This document shows, piece after piece, positions 19,876 through 33,598 of a DNA stretch of 64,000 nucleotides. Source of the DNA: Melampsora larici-populina 98AG31 (Eukaryota; Basidiomycota; Pucciniomycetes; Pucciniales; Melampsoraceae); NCBI RefSeq assembly GCF_000204055.1, contig NW_006768772.1, forward strand, positions 1,636,287-1,700,286, read 5' to 3'. Position numbers and translations under genes: made by a program. Under the pieces are notes generated by a model. The model searched no databases. It was not told the origin of the DNA and worked only from the letters and a program-made list of their open reading frames with translations. How positions within the stretch are numbered: the first letter of the stretch is position 1; every line of letters starts with the position of its first letter.

Positions 19876-22800
19876 ATGGAATACGATGCCACTCAATCAT
19901 CATCTTCTGATTCACTCGAATTAGGACCTCAGCGTAGAGCACCTGGCAAGGAGAGGTTAACATTAGCTGACTTTCTTCGTACTACTGCTCCTGCTGATTT
20001 TAATCCAGGATTGAAGAATTCATCTCAATCTGTCAATCAACCACGTCCATCTAGGATTCCATTAGATTTTCAACTTTCTAAATTGAATGCTACACTGTTC
20101 GCTAATAATAAAACTACAAGTAGACCTTCTTTACCAATCAAACCATCATCATCAGCTTCAGTCTCCAATCATCAGGGTCACACTACTAACATTCAACTTC
20201 AAGCACCATCAAGTCAGTCTCATCCCATTCAAAAATTAAGACATGCTGGTACGGCTAGTCATCCTGATTTAGCTAGCTTAGTTAGAGTAGCCCGTAAACG
20301 ATCAAAGACATTGATCACTCAACCGGATTCATCACTTCAACCTCCATCTGAGAATCCTAATCCGTCTACAAGTACATTTCATTATTCGGCTCATCTTCCT
20401 TCTAGTTCTAATCTCTCTTCTACTACCATTGCTCCCCGCGTAACTCCATTACCTAAACCTAAACAAGCTCCTTCATCACCCATCAGAGCTATCTTACCAA
20501 ATAACGCATCCTGTCATCAATTCAACAGTTTGAACTCTCCAGACGATTTCAATCCTTACAGTCAATCTCCATCTGGTCCTGGTTGTCGGAATAGCGCTCC
20601 TATCACCACTTCTTCACATCCTTCCGTCGTCTCTCTTCAACCAGTTCGACTCGCTCGAGCTTCAACAGGATCAAGTAGGTGCTACAGTATCTCCTATTCC
20701 GACGATCCTGGTACCGACCACACCAGTCAAAGTACTCTTAACAGTCAACTTGCAAGCCTTCCTACTGAGTCTCCTTATTCTCCTCCAAGTTTATCACCCT
20801 CACTTGATCCACCTTTGGCATTCACTTCGGGTACTGGTGGTACCGGTTTGGCTGGATTGGTCGCAGCTCATAAGGAGCGTCGTAAAGCCAAGGATAGCTC
20901 TTCTTCTCGATCTATCAATTCTGATACCGACTCTATCTTCCTGAAGTGCAAGTCATCTAGCGGGCAGCAGTCGATCTATGATTTCCTCAGATCCACTCAT
21001 CCTCCTAAGCGTAGCACTGCTCGTAGTACAGCTTCAGACACCGCCGACGAAACAGACGAAGAGGGTGAAGATACACGACACATACGGAGAACACTCGAAC
21101 CAGTACCTCCTGCAGCCTTCCAATACTTTCATCGACTTTTGCCAACTAGCTCAGCTATAAACGTTGATTATTCTCAAGAACCCAGCAGATCCGTTGTCAT
21201 GGATCGCTCTGCATCTCATGCCGCCTTGAATCTTAACGGTCAATGGGCTTGGGGTGGACAAAATGACAACCACACCGAACCTCTCGACCAACATAGCTTG
21301 TTCCATACTACCCTCAATTCTCCTGTTACTCTCACACCTGTTGACATGGCCAAGTCAGCAAAGCTCAACTTGCGCAATAGATCAATTTCAAAACCAAATC
21401 CACCTACCTCATCTCATCCTTCTCGTGAGGAAGACGCGCAAGCAAACGTAAGTTGTCCTATCTATCACACTCCCTCCTGCCTCACTTCTATCTTCATGAT
21501 TTGTCAACTCTCGCCTCGAGCCATGAACGCGCGTCGTCATCAAGTCGGATCAGTCTTTCTGATTGGTCATCTTTACCACTCAAACATCTGTTGGAGAAAT
21601 GATGGAGATTCATACACCCCTGTGGTGCACTGTGTATTCTCATAACCTTGGTCATCACCCTTGCCTCGGCCTATGGCTCTCATGGCACCGCTGCAAGGGT
21701 CGGAGACTTTTCAATGCAGGGTTAAACAACCTACAAACCCAAATGAATTGATGAACTGACCGTGTCTTTTGCTTTTCCCCTTTACCTCCCTATCATGACA
21801 TCCTCCTTTTGTTTATCGCCCCTCGACTACTGTCAACAATGTCGTTTGCCATCACCCGTACCTTCCTTTCCTCATGAAAACCGTACGGATTCTCAACCAC
21901 CCGACGATCTCCTTTGTTGACCGACCGCCGCGGTCAACCTCTTTCATGAACAACCATTCACCATTTATGCTTTCTTCTTGCCTTTTGGTCTGACGTCACA
22001 CGCATAATTGGCCCATTCTCACTACGCGACATCCCATTCAACATCTTCAATTCACAATTTTATTTTCTGCTTGCTTTCGTCACGCCTCAACTTCTCCTCG
22101 TATATCCTCGCGTCATTCCAACCGTCCTACGTGATCCCAATCAATCTTCACCGTGCAAATCATCTTCATTGTCTACTCCGTGGTTTCGCTGGTAAAGTCG
22201 TGGTCTAGCACCATGAAAAAGACTAGCGGATTCTTCAAACGTAGATTTGGTTCGACACCCGGCGCATCAGAGTCCACAAACAATCTGAGTGATCTAGTCA
22301 ATGTCCAACACTCTCGACATTTTTCATCACAATCTGATCACCATCTATCTCAGCCAGGCACAGAGTCGTGTCCTTCATCGCCTGCATTACCTCATTCATT
22401 GCATTTACAACGTCCGACTCCGCCGCCACCACCTGTGCCTACCATTCCATCTTCGTACATCCAAAATAACCCCCCAGCTACCCTCTCTCCAACGCAGTCT
22501 GACAAAAGAAGTAACGTCAAATCTGCAGCTCAATCCACCCGATCATCGCCTAGTCCTCTCTCTCCCTCTCCATCTCAGCGCAAAGCACGAGAACGTACCG
22601 ACGATCTTGGGCCTGACCCCGCCATCACAAACCTCAATCGTTCACGCTCAGCTTCACCTCCCAGACATGATGCCGCGTTTGCTAAGCTTTCATCTTTCAA
22701 ACCTGCTAGAAACCATTATAGTCATCCGGCCGCTAATCCAGAAGATCCGCACGCTTTGACCTTTCATCGATATGCCTCCAATATCGAGCTGAATTCGCAG

Positions 22801-25800
22801 AACTCGCCAAGGCAAAGGACATCAATGTCATCCTTGTCAGCTGCAGTCGCGAGTCTCCAACCTTTTGACTCTGCGGCCACAAAACCATCCCCACAGGTTA
22901 GTCCTAACTTCCTTAGCTTTCTGTTCAGCTTCTTTTCCTCACAGCTCACAACCAACCAAGCTTTCAACCCCCGCCTCTCAGCTTTACAGTGTAACAGGAG
23001 CCTCGCCGTTTCTTCATCAACCGCCTGGCTCTGTGACGCCAAAGTCAAATAAATCGAATGAAACTGGTCGCGATATCACATCACCCATCCAAAGCGAGTC
23101 GAACCCCTTCAAGCGACCTCTCAAACCTTATCCAACAGAAGCGCACGATCCCCAACGTGATTCTGACCTGAGTCCTAGGAGTGATAGTCTCTTGTCGGGC
23201 GTCATATCACATGATCCTCTGAGTCTACCGGTTGATCAATCTACTCAAGGCACAAATCCTCTCATCCAAGTTAACACGGATTTTGGAGTCTCGAAGACAC
23301 ACTCTAACTTACCTTCGGCTGGTTCGACTGCCTCATTTTTTTCCACTATGTCGGAAAATGGAGAAGAAGGAAAGGCGAGAGTCACCGAGGTTACCCCCAA
23401 GAATCCATTCCATCGTCAAAACTCTGTACCTCACACTCCACCAATCGGTGGTCCTACACGTTTCCAATCGCCACTTCCACGAAGTGGGCATCCACATGTG
23501 TTACCCAATTTGGATACTTCCTCAGCTGTTACTGGTCGCTCTGCCCATCGTCCACCCGAATCGAATAGGAACTCTCGTGCCGAGTCATTGAATGACATGA
23601 GGATCGACCATTCATCAAACCACAGAGCCGCGATGGCGAGGGACCTTTCTTTACCAGTCTGGACATCTGCGCGTTCAGCCAGCGCCGAATCCTGTCCAGC
23701 ATCCGTTCCTTCCGATCTTCCGGTTCATAATCCCCTCTCACCTACCTTATCCGACTCGCCATGGTCCGGTAGACAACGAAGTCCACACCCTTACCTTGAT
23801 TCCAAGCTGACCGGCACTCCTGGTCTCACCAATCGGCTCAGAACCGAGACTGAGGAATCGACCATGTCTAATAAGACCCTCAACATTCATGCCTTACAAG
23901 ACTCTAGGCGGGCAACTGGCGATGGACATGGTGGACGGGTACCAGACGCGTCTCAGCAATTTGACGATACTTCTGAAGCAGACCTCCAATTGAATCATAC
24001 TCCAAGTATCAGGCTGGTCAGCGCCCCAGAGACAGCTGCAAATGCTACTGATGGCGCCACACCCTCGAGTATGGCGCCCTCCCATCTAGGGAGCCCATAC
24101 TCACAACAGTCTTCGACCTATTCCGGCTACGAATCTCCCTCGCCCATGCTTCCGGAACATCACAGAAATCCGTTTTCGCCCAATTGGAGTGGACAAACCG
24201 TGCCTTTGCCTAAAGATACCACTCCAGTTGGTTTAGGCCTCAAACTTGAACGATCTCCAGATGCTAGCGAACTTGATCCTCCAACACCTGCAAACGATCA
24301 AGAGGAGCAAAAGAAACGCGTCAGTAGGACTGGCCTTGATCGCACATCTTCACTGTCACGCAGTCTCGCTTCTTCCTCTATCACCTCCTCCTCGCCATCG
24401 ACAATGCCGCTTCGAGCTTCTGGTCCCAGCACCCGACCACATACAGGTCAAGAAGATAACGATGGATGCAGTTTGGGGCCTGTGATAAGTAAACAACGCA
24501 CCGTTTCTACTACCAGTACGATGAACTCTACGAAGCGGTCCAACGACACCCGCTCCACTGCGCATACTTCAGTTCATCCCAATGACTTTGTGGATCCAAC
24601 ACTTTCTGTAGATGAGAATGCCAAGATGCTGGCTCGAAGATGTTGGGACGAAGATGAAAGCTTTATCAGACGTGATAAGCTGGCAGAGTGGCTTGGAAGT
24701 CCTGATACGGGTGAAAATCAATTGCCAGTCTTGACTTTGAAACATTACATGAATTGTTTTGCTTTCCATCAACTGAGGATTGATATGGCATTTAGGAAGC
24801 TTTGTCAGAAACTCCATCTTAAGGGTGAAACTCAACAGATTGATCGGATCTTGGTAGAGTTTAGTCAAAGGTTTTGGCAACAAAACTTTTCGAACTTGTA
24901 CTTTAGTACTGGTCAGTGTCTTTTCGATTTCACCTCATTCTGCTTCAAAACTGATTTTTCTCATGTCTTGCTTCATGGAACCAATAGATGTGGTACATGC
25001 GCTATCATACTCAATCCTACTACTGAATACCGATTTACATATTGTCGATACAACTAGTAGAATGTCAAGGTCTCAGTTTGTTAGGAATACGTTGGAGACT
25101 TTGACTGCCCAGCTCTCGGCCTTTGAAGATCTGGGTGACGTCGAGCATGTGATTGATTCTGCTGAAAGAGACACCCCAATGAGCATGAGCGATTTCATAT
25201 CTTACAGTCGACCCAGTTCACCTAGCCTGAGGACAGGCACGATTGGACGTGGCTCTCAAGCATCAAAGAAGTCATCTACAGATGTAGATTCATTTGTAGA
25301 CTCGCATACTAAGCCACCCCATAGCGCGATTGGGAGACCATCAATCGATAAATGGCGAGGACCCTTTAGGAATGGTAGTAATCCCGGCACGGCAGCCTCG
25401 AGATTACCTCGAAGGAGCGGTAGTGTTGCGTCGAGTGCACATCCTTTCGTCATGGTCAATGGGCCGCCAGAACTCCCTGGTGACGCTTCTCGGAGAGGAT
25501 CTAATGAACTGGCTTCGCCTGCGGCCTCTATGGCTCCACAGGAAGGCATGATCAAACCTAGTCAATTCTCAAGAGCTTTGTTTGAGAAAGAGATTGAGGG
25601 ACTGTTGAAGGTAAGCACGTGGCATGAACCCTTCTTCATTTTCAACACTTGCTTACTACTTTTTGAGGCGATGTAGGATATCTATACTGCCATTAAGACT
25701 CAGCCAATCTTCCAAGGTCTGAACACTGATGGTCAACCGCGCACTCCGGGCATTGGCGGAACTCGAAGCCCAGGTGCTTTGGGCGCTGAACGTCCTCAGC

Positions 25801-27420
25801 CACCTTTCAAACGTAATAGTTTGAGGGGACTTCCAGGATTTGGTGGCCTTTTGGCAGCGCATGGAGCAGAGATGTATGGTCCCAGGTCAAGTAGTCCGAC
25901 ATCGAGTACGGCACCATCGACTATGTCAGGGACTAGTGGCCCGGGTGGATTGGTGAGTGAGAGACGGCTTTTATTTGATGTCACTTTATATCAGTCACTC
26001 TATTTCAAAACGTATAATTAAGAAGACTGATTGCAAATTGATAACCGTTCACACAGGCTCAATCTAACAGCTCGACGGGTTCGCATCGGTACACGAACAT
26101 GACTTCTCCTTCAATTGGATTTGCTTCTAATCTCTCGCAATCTATCATTCGAGAGCAAACGGAAGAAGAATCGAAGGAAGACCCACAAGAGCCTCCAACG
26201 TTGATGTCAGACGAAGAGTTAGCGCTGCTGGGTGCTCCTTGGGCTAAGGAGGGCTTACTTCAGCGTAAACAGTATTGGGATGCGAAAGGGAAACGACACA
26301 AGGACAAAGGTTGGGCACAACTCTTTGTGGTGATTCATAAGGGTCAATTGAAGATGTTTCAGTTTGGAGCAACTGGTCCAAGCATGAGTTCGAGTAATCA
26401 AGCATCAGGTGATGGCCCAACCGTGGGTGGTGGGAATTGGTTATCGAATGCGCAACCTATGGGAGAACTCACTCTCACTCATTCACTTTCGAGTGCATTA
26501 CCTTCAGGATATAACCGAGACCGACCTTGCGCTTTTGTTCTTACACTCGCCAACGAATCTTCTTACTTTTTTCAAGCAGGTACTGCCGACTTGGTAAATG
26601 AATGGGTATCTACATGTAATTATTGGTCAGCCAGATTGAGTAAAGAACCGTTGACGGGTGGAGTTTCGAATATGGAATATGGTTGGAATCAAGTTGCCGA
26701 TTTAGCAGCGATTCGAATGTCAAGTATAAGTAGAAAATCAAATGATTATAAAGGAGACGAAGAATCAGAAGGAAAAGTAGAATCACAACCCACTAGAAGT
26801 AAAAAATTAAGACAGAAGATCATTAAACCTAATTCATCAGGAAATATGTACTCAATGTCAGGATCTGAAAGTGTTAAAGGATCAGTAGCTGATTTGAGAT
26901 TAACCCATAACCAACATCAACACCACGTACAATTACCACAAGCACAACAACCACCAAATCAAATCAATAGTAATGTGATGATTAATGACTGGAGTGCACC
27001 TATACCACCTAATTCGACTAGTACCTTGACGGAAGAAAATCAATTAGACAATTTAAGAAAACATTCGATTTATATGCAATTAGAATTAGAAAAACATAAT
27101 TATTTAAGAAAACCGATGATGAGTTTGGTAAGTTTGAATTTTTGATTTCTTGAACGACATTTTTCCGAACATCCCACCAAGAGACTTGATTTGACTAATT
27201 GGATTGGATTTTCTTTTGAATTTTTTTCATATAGTATCCGACTAGATCTTTGAATTTCCAAAAAGCTACTAATAATTGGGAAAAGAAATCACAATACCTC
27301 TTAGCGGAAATTATCAAGTATACAACTTATATTGATGCATTAGAATGTGGAATTCATCAAAAGAATGAAAAGAGAACGAAAAGATTGGTACGATCCTTAT
27401 TAGAAAATGCTGATTCATGA
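19876..27420 (+). CDS. SYT1: Arf guanine-nucleotide exchange factor with Sec7 and PH domains (SYT1-like)
   Basis: Seven exons: 19876-21447, 22198-22896, 22982-24911, 24988-25610, 25677-25952, 26057-27127 and 27235-27420. Phases agree throughout, giving about 2,118 residues. The long N-terminus is Ser/Pro-rich with two DFLR(T/S)T motifs. The Sec7 domain covers about residues 1294-1450: LARRCWDEDESFIRRDKLAEW, the catalytic Glu in LHLKGETQQIDRIL, and HALSYSILLLNTDLH after an intron. A PH domain (about 1758-1895) follows, then a C-terminal helical region. Sec7 domains load GTP on Arf proteins at Golgi or endosome membranes; Sec7 plus PH in a long fungal protein matches yeast Syt1. The first intron (750 bp) is far longer than the others and its acceptor is weak, so a separate upstream gene is possible. 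It is the only clear housekeeping gene here. Confidence 0.87.
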
Positions 27421-28678
27421 TCAATGATTTATCGTAAGAGAAGTCGAAATGAAAGTGGTGAAGAAATCTAGTTGAGGTTAATTTGATGATCGATAGGGTT
27501 TTTCATTTCATAGATGATCAAGGTTTTCCTTTTCTTTTGGACAGTCTTGATTCTTTTCCTGTTATTTTTCTCTTTCTTAGGTTAATGAAAACGCATACTT
27601 AGGGACTTTTATTTTTGTTAATGAGGAAAGTTGATGAAGAATGAAATCCAAAGATCAAATCAAAATTAGAAAAGTGTGAATGATTTTTTTTCAATTTCAA
27701 TTTTTTTTATTTATATATATATATCCATATTTTGTTCATTTATCTTTTCTTGAGTTTTTTTTTCCAATTTTTTTTTGGTATTTGGTATTTGGTATTTAGT
27801 ATTTTGTGTGTGTGTGTGGGTCGGGATGTGTGAAGATGGGTGTGATTATAATTTTTCTTTTTTTCATAATAGCATTTTTCTTATCCTCAAGTTTTATTTT
27901 TCTACCTTCTTTCTTTTGGATTAGTAAAATTACAATTCTTTATTCTTTATTTTTTATTTCATTTCAAATCATATTTTCCCTCTTTTTTTTGTTTTTGTTT
28001 TGTTTTGTGTAATTCAAAATGAAATGTTAAATGTCTGAGTGTGTGTTTGTGGTGTGTGTCTTTGTTTGAAATAAATCAAAAAATTTGATTTCTTTTTCTT
28101 TTTGTGAATAATTCATATTTTGATTTTTTTTGAAGTTTTTTTAAGTAAAGTAATTGAAACTTTAATCATTATTTTTTTTGAAAAACTTGAACAGCTATTT
28201 TTGTCCAGGTTTGTGACTATACTGACAACAGTTGACTTGATATTCTACATGGTAAATATCCTACAAGTCTGTAAAAGCCTGACCATGTAACTGATTCCGC
28301 TAATTTCAGAAGCCATACAACAATGGAAATGTTGATTGAGTTGACTGCTCACTTTTTTCTGGTTTGCAATTGTTGGGAGAGACATATGTACAAGAATAGC
28401 TGTAAAGAAAGAAAAGAAGAGAAAGATATTGAACACAGATTTAATCAATTCAATTCCATGATTTTCTGCATACATTTTGGACTTTGATTAACTTCTTTTG
28501 ATGGTAAGATTTGTTGAACAACATTTTTTTGTTTAGGTGATTGAAATCTTACATTTGTTTTTTAACTCTTCAGTCTAGTCTTTTTTAGCTTGGAGTGAGT
28601 TAAGGTGTTTGATAGATGATTGGTTTAGAAATGTTTAAGTGTTTTGAAAAATGAACATGGATGATGAAGTTACTACTA
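27421..28678. other. T-rich 3' flank of the Sec7/PH gene
   Basis: Very AT-rich sequence with long T-runs and a GT microsatellite near 27803-27820. Probably the 3' UTR and intergenic space. No reading frame here looks like a protein. It ends at the TA target of the Tc1/mariner element that starts at 28679. Confidence 0.6.
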
Positions 28679-28707
28679 CAGTCAATCCAAAAAAGCTTGG
28701 CCCGCCC

Positions 28708-29004
28708 CAAACTTATATAAGTCCCACTCGCTTCGGCCCCGTCGGTACAAGTACCACGTACCTCCGAGCGCCAGCGAGGGACTTATGCGCTATCCCAAAT
28801 TTCTGGCGTGAGACTAGACAGGGCTTTCGCCAAAAACCTGTCATCTCACGTGCTCACGTATTCACCTTATCAACTCATGAAAAGGTGATAATGAAACAAA
28901 AGCGCAAGATCTCCATCTATCATTTGCCACCCTCCATACCTTCACGGCCCCATATCTTCAAAAGATATGAGCAATCAAGCTCTTGGCTCACAACTCGGGG
29001 CCGT
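28708..29004 (+). repeat. Left 297-bp terminal inverted repeat
   Basis: Starts CAAACTTATATAAGTCCCAC and ends at CGGGGCCGT. Near its tip it has AAGTCCCAC...AGCGAGGGACTT, able to fold as a stem with one bulge. Read against 39265-39561 on the other strand I find no difference. The open frame across it is also identical in the right copy, showing it is repeat sequence and not a gene. Confidence 0.95.
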
Positions 29005-29270
29005 GTTTGTCTACATGTGTTTCCAATGCTGCGCGTCAGAAAGCTTCGTTCTCGCGAGATTAAATCTTTACAGTTTAAACAGCAGTTCACGTTGGGCAAC
29101 GTAATGGAGAATGCATTTCATGACGGTAATCAAGGACCTGGAATCCGATTGGGATGCTGAGCCTGGAATGCATTTCATGATTTAGGACACAATAATAGGT
29201 ATCACCTTTGGCAAGGCATGGTAACTCACAATCCCTTCATGAGGCGTTCTCGAGCACTCCCCTCCCATAT

Positions 29271-30355
29271 TCACGTAGAGTCATCGGTGTCGGTGGCCAG
29301 CTCGTCGGCATTGATTTGGAGTGCATCTGCCTGAGCCATACCACACAAAAAGGTTCAATACGAGTGGCGATCATGCGAGTGCTAATCACGGAAAGACTCA
29401 CCTGCTCCTGTATAAAGGCGCGCCAGACACCTTTGCCATTCCCAGCTTCATATATTACATCTCTTATGCCCAAAAGGATGTTCCTGATCAAAGTCCTGGA
29501 CTCGGGGGTTCCCCCCCGCAAATCATGTCTTTGGGGACGTCGCCGAATAAAACGATGGTCGAGGAAGTTGAAAATGAAATCCCAAACCCCCAATGTACTG
29601 GCCTCAATGAACCGAATGATTTCCACTGTCTGTCGATAGACGCTGTGGGGCATGGTCAACATTGCGCGCTGTTCCTCCACTGAGGTGGGGTAGGGACCAC
29701 CGACGGCGTCGATGAACGATTCCACACTTAACCCTTCCTCTTCAATAGCCCCAGTAATCCTGCCGACCGCACCCTCCAAGTCGAGAAGAGGTTCTACGTA
29801 CGGATTCATTAGGCGATGTATCAATAAGGGTTGAAGGCCGATTTTGATTGCGGTTGGATTGTAAAGGTTTGGAAATGCTTGATGTGAAAAGATGCGTGTT
29901 GATACACCGATAATGCAGATGTTCCCCAACCGCACAAGAGGCTTATCGAAGCCTCTCGCGAAGGCAAAAGCGGTCCGGTCTTGCGTGGTCTGAAACGCTA
30001 GTCTTGCAATCGCAAAAGATTGTTCATAAGCGCACCAACCGCTTTGGAATTGGGGCATGTCAGCTGTACCATTCAAAAGTGGCATTGTTTCGAGAGAAGC
30101 AATGGCATATCGCCTAGCCGGATCATGATGTATCAGCTTGATCAATCCAGATAATCGCCTGGCTGGATTGATCGAGCTAAGTATCGTCTCCCTGCTGAAA
30201 CTTCCCCAGGGAACTCAACGAGGTGGACCGATATATTGATCTATCATTCTGGAAATGGTCATGTTGTTGAGTAGCCTTGACCTCCCAAGAGGTCTTGACA
30301 TCTGGGCAAATGATCCTCTCGCACTAAGCATGACCAAGCAATCGCTCGCGGCCAT
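29271..30355 (-). CDS. Unknown gene 1 of the helicase/DUF6589 element
   Basis: Minus strand, ATG 30355 (MAASDCLVMLSARGS) to TGA at 29273-29271. The last intron (29401-29331, GTGAGT...CAG) joins IQEQ to ADALQINADELATDTDDST. Near the 5' end the frame meets TGA at 30217-30215 while sequence on both sides still looks coding (IGPPR before, VPWGSFSRETIL after). Either a 57-bp intron (30219-30163, donor GTTGAG) removes it in frame, or it is a stop. I do not recognise a family. The protein (about 310-330 residues) is mostly helical with no clear catalytic motif, signal peptide or membrane span. It is divergent from the DUF6589-like gene, 296 bp away, so the two probably share a promoter region. Confidence 0.6.
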
Positions 30356-30651
30356 TCAGTTCACCGTGTTGGGCCAAACAGAGTGACAGTGACTCGGTTT
30401 GTGGTTTGGGAGCACTTGCACGTGCTTTGCTTGTTTCACTCTCCCATATTGCAAGTCACAGCCATGTTGAGCCAGAATACCTGCTGTACTCCTAAACAAA
30501 GGTTGATATGTTCATCATCAATCCACATTTCTCGACGGTAGGTTTTTAAGACCACGCCAGTAGAGTGTGAGATAAAGCAATATCTGAAGGAACCGTTGCC
30601 TACAAGTGTCTTAGTCGACTACCATTTTCCATACCTACATTTTAACTATCC
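30356..30651. promoter_or_regulatory. Divergent intergenic region in the helicase/DUF6589 element
   Basis: A 296-bp region between two divergently oriented starts, long enough for a shared bidirectional promoter. I identify no specific motif beyond short AT-rich stretches. Confidence 0.45.
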
Positions 30652-33598
30652 ATGGCCTCTACCCACCGCATTGTGCCCAGCTCCGATGATACCAGCACCC
30701 TCGCTCGAACCCTCCTCGTGTGTGACTACCTCACAAAGCTCGACTTGACCCCAAAGCAATTCATGGTGACATTTCTGTCATCAAAGGATGATGCTTTGGT
30801 CGGGCGAAGACGTCTCATGAAGATTGGCCTCGCGTTCAAACAGACCCGCTCCATAGTTCGAAATATGGGCAAGCTGTCAAGATCTTGCGAACAAGGTCGC
30901 ACGGATTGGGAGAAGTTGATTTTGGAGGAAGTTAGTACAGTGTCGTTATTTCACCAATTTCGATTACAACTGTTGTCTCACGAACCGCATGATGAAGGCG
31001 TCGGAAATCGTGAATGCGCAGGAAGTGCCTCGAGGTCACTTCCCTAGCGGTGCGTACATCAGTTCGAATAGAATCACACCGGACTATTTTGGCCAAAGTG
31101 CGGAAAGTATTCGTGAAACGCAGATCAAGACCGGAATGAATTTCCTTCATTCACTGATTCATGGGAAACTCGCGATCAGTTTGAATATAAATCAACCGGA
31201 GGCCGAAGACAATGACGATGGTGGAACTGGCCCCGAGATGCTTAGTCAACAATCCACTGAGTCGTATCTGCAGGACACGGAGGCTCCTGCAGATAGAGAT
31301 ACGAACTTGGATCGCTCGCTGGATGAAGAAACGGTACTCTCAATGGAGAATTTAGTTTATGTCAAGGCCACCCCCGCGGACCAGGCGGTTCTGAAACTGA
31401 CCAAGGTATTTCCCAACCCATGCTTCCGGCGAGGCGTATCATTGTACTGATCCTATGTACCATAAATGCGTCCGACCTAGCTGCCTATTTTCATATGTGC
31501 GATGATAGCTGTCAGCTGCAATCGCAGAGCGAATGCTATACCCATGGCGAATAGTTTGATGACTTACGCGGGAGGTGTATCCTGTCGCGTCAACGAATGG
31601 TTACATTGTCACGGTATCACAACGTCTCGAAGGAGCTCACTATCAGCAATGGACCATCTGCGTCACTTACAAGAAGATAGAATGATGGACTTGTTCAAAG
31701 TCAACCACAAACTTTTACCTTTACTGGTTTATGACAACATCGACATCCAATTGAAGATTCATAACACTCGGGTCGAGACGTCATCGCGTCTGTTTCACGG
31801 CACATGGGGATTTTATATAGTAGTTCGTGCATGCCTACAGGCTAAATGCAGCAAGGATGCTGTCAGCCTCGCCGCCTTTTGCGATGCAATGTCAAGAGCG
31901 GACCGCAAAGCTGTTACGATGTCATCATTTTGTTCGACCCCTGCCGAAGCGGAGCATTGGAAATCAGTGGTGAAGTGTCAAATAGCCACAGCCCTCAAGG
32001 AATACGCCACTTACCTACCAGGGTCGCCTGACCCCAGACTCCTCCCGCAGCTGCAGACTAGACCTCCGCCAGTCGACCAAATCGAGATGCACCAACCTAA
32101 TATCCATTTCCTACGTATGATGGATGCGCCGGATTCGTCCGCTGAAGGAGTATTGCGCGTTATCGACGCTGTCATTGCTCAGATTGGTCTGGACAAATCT
32201 GAATATGCCCAGAGTCTTTTGGTGGCTGGAGGCGATGTTGGCTCGAATCAATTGTTGGAGAGTCTTAGAGTGAAGAGATTCCCTCCGATTGATTCAGTTG
32301 AAGGTATGCAATGGGTCCTATCAATTTTCGGCGGGGCCCACACTATGTGGAACTTCACAAAAGCACTATTAACTCACCATTGGGGTAAGGCGGACAACGG
32401 TGATGACTCAGGTGCCTGGAGGTCTTTGTTTGCGTTGGGATGCGAATATAAGAAACCGCCTGCGTCACAAGACTTCAACACCTTGATGTGGTCTGCTCGA
32501 ATGCTCCACAAAGCTAACCTGGTTCATTCGATAAGGTATGTTCAAACATGTTAATTATACTAACGGTGAGTTTTCATAAGAGTGCGGACTGACCACTGTT
32601 TGCCCGTGTCAGCCAAATCATGGGAAGCGATAAGGATCTTCATTTGACTCAGGCCGAGGACTGTGAGCATGTCATCGACAAGGTATGGGATACTTACTTT
32701 GACGCTGCCGCTTTAGAAGCGGCAAGGTTGCAGGCGGATACCACTCGTTATAATTTGATGTTGCGTCTCCGAGACTTTGCCACGGTAGTCGAGGCCCACA
32801 AAGCAACTTGGGCGGGTGATATCGGCCGCCTCATGCTGATGTGGAAGCAATGGGCTATAATGGCCCAAGGCATCCAGGGTCTATCACATTATTCGCGCCA
32901 TATTCCGCGAATCGTGTTACTGTTAGAGGAAGACCTACCAAAGGACCTTGCCCGCGCAATCAAGCATTCCCTCCTTATACCATCCAACAAACGTCCGGAC
33001 CACTGGCTTCCAATTGATGAGTTCCTAGAAATTAGTATATTCTACCTCAAGCGAGTATACAATAATACTGTGAGTCATATTACACGAGCAGTTAAACATG
33101 TTCACTTCGCTTAGGTTGAAGTCCTCGCTGACCATTGGGGCGTGGCCGTTCAGGGGCACGGCACGGACATTCAAAGACTCACTCAGCTACTCTCAAACCT
33201 CATTCCCATGGTACGTGGCTTGCATAGCTCGCAGGCATCTGATCGTGGAGTTATACCGTTTGTTGAACATGCATTGCATACACGGGCAGCTACGAAAACT
33301 CCTGCAGCTCTTCAAAATACACTCTGGACACACTTTGCTATTTCAACCCAACCTAAACTCGATTACTGGCCCCAGCCTGTTGGCTTTCCTTGCTTACGCC
33401 AAAGATCACTTAGGCGAGGTGCGTGCTAGACGTCCATCGCCGCAGGTCGCAAACATCTTGAAACTTGGTCACCGGAATATGATTAAACTTATTCGTGCTG
33501 ACCAGATTGCTGGTCGCTCTTTGAGGTTTTGGTGGGGCGCAGCCGACGTGTTGTCGTCTTGGGACAGTCAGAGTGGGGAGTTTCCTGGCGAGGAGTGA
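30652..33598 (+). CDS. DUF6589-like protein of the TIR element
   Basis: Six exons fit in phase: 30652-30930, 30998-31405, 31481-32535, 32613-33069, 33115-33210 and 33290-33598, giving 867 residues. Recognition as DUF6589-like (a basidiomycete family of unknown function) is by pattern: CNRRANAIPMANSLMTYAGG, VYDNIDIQLKIHNTRVE, and FGGAHTMWNFTKALLTHHWG after a GGDVGSNQLLESL segment. These conserved acidic, His and Asn positions might form a nuclease-like core, but I cannot assign catalytic residues. No stop or frameshift is visible. It lies in the same terminal repeats as the helicase and its 3' end overlaps the helicase 3' end by 31 bp, tail to tail. It is the best transposase candidate of this element by elimination only. 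Confidence 0.72.

Noticed and set aside
22198..27420. Treating the Sec7/PH coding region as a gene separate from 19876-21447
   Set aside because: The reading frames join in phase across a 750-bp intron and both parts have the same Ser/Pro-rich, DFLR-containing style. Kept as one gene with the doubt noted.
28651..29160. Open frame of about 169 residues starting before the large element
   Set aside because: Most of it is the 297-bp terminal repeat; the same translation appears in the right repeat. It is repeat sequence rather than a gene.
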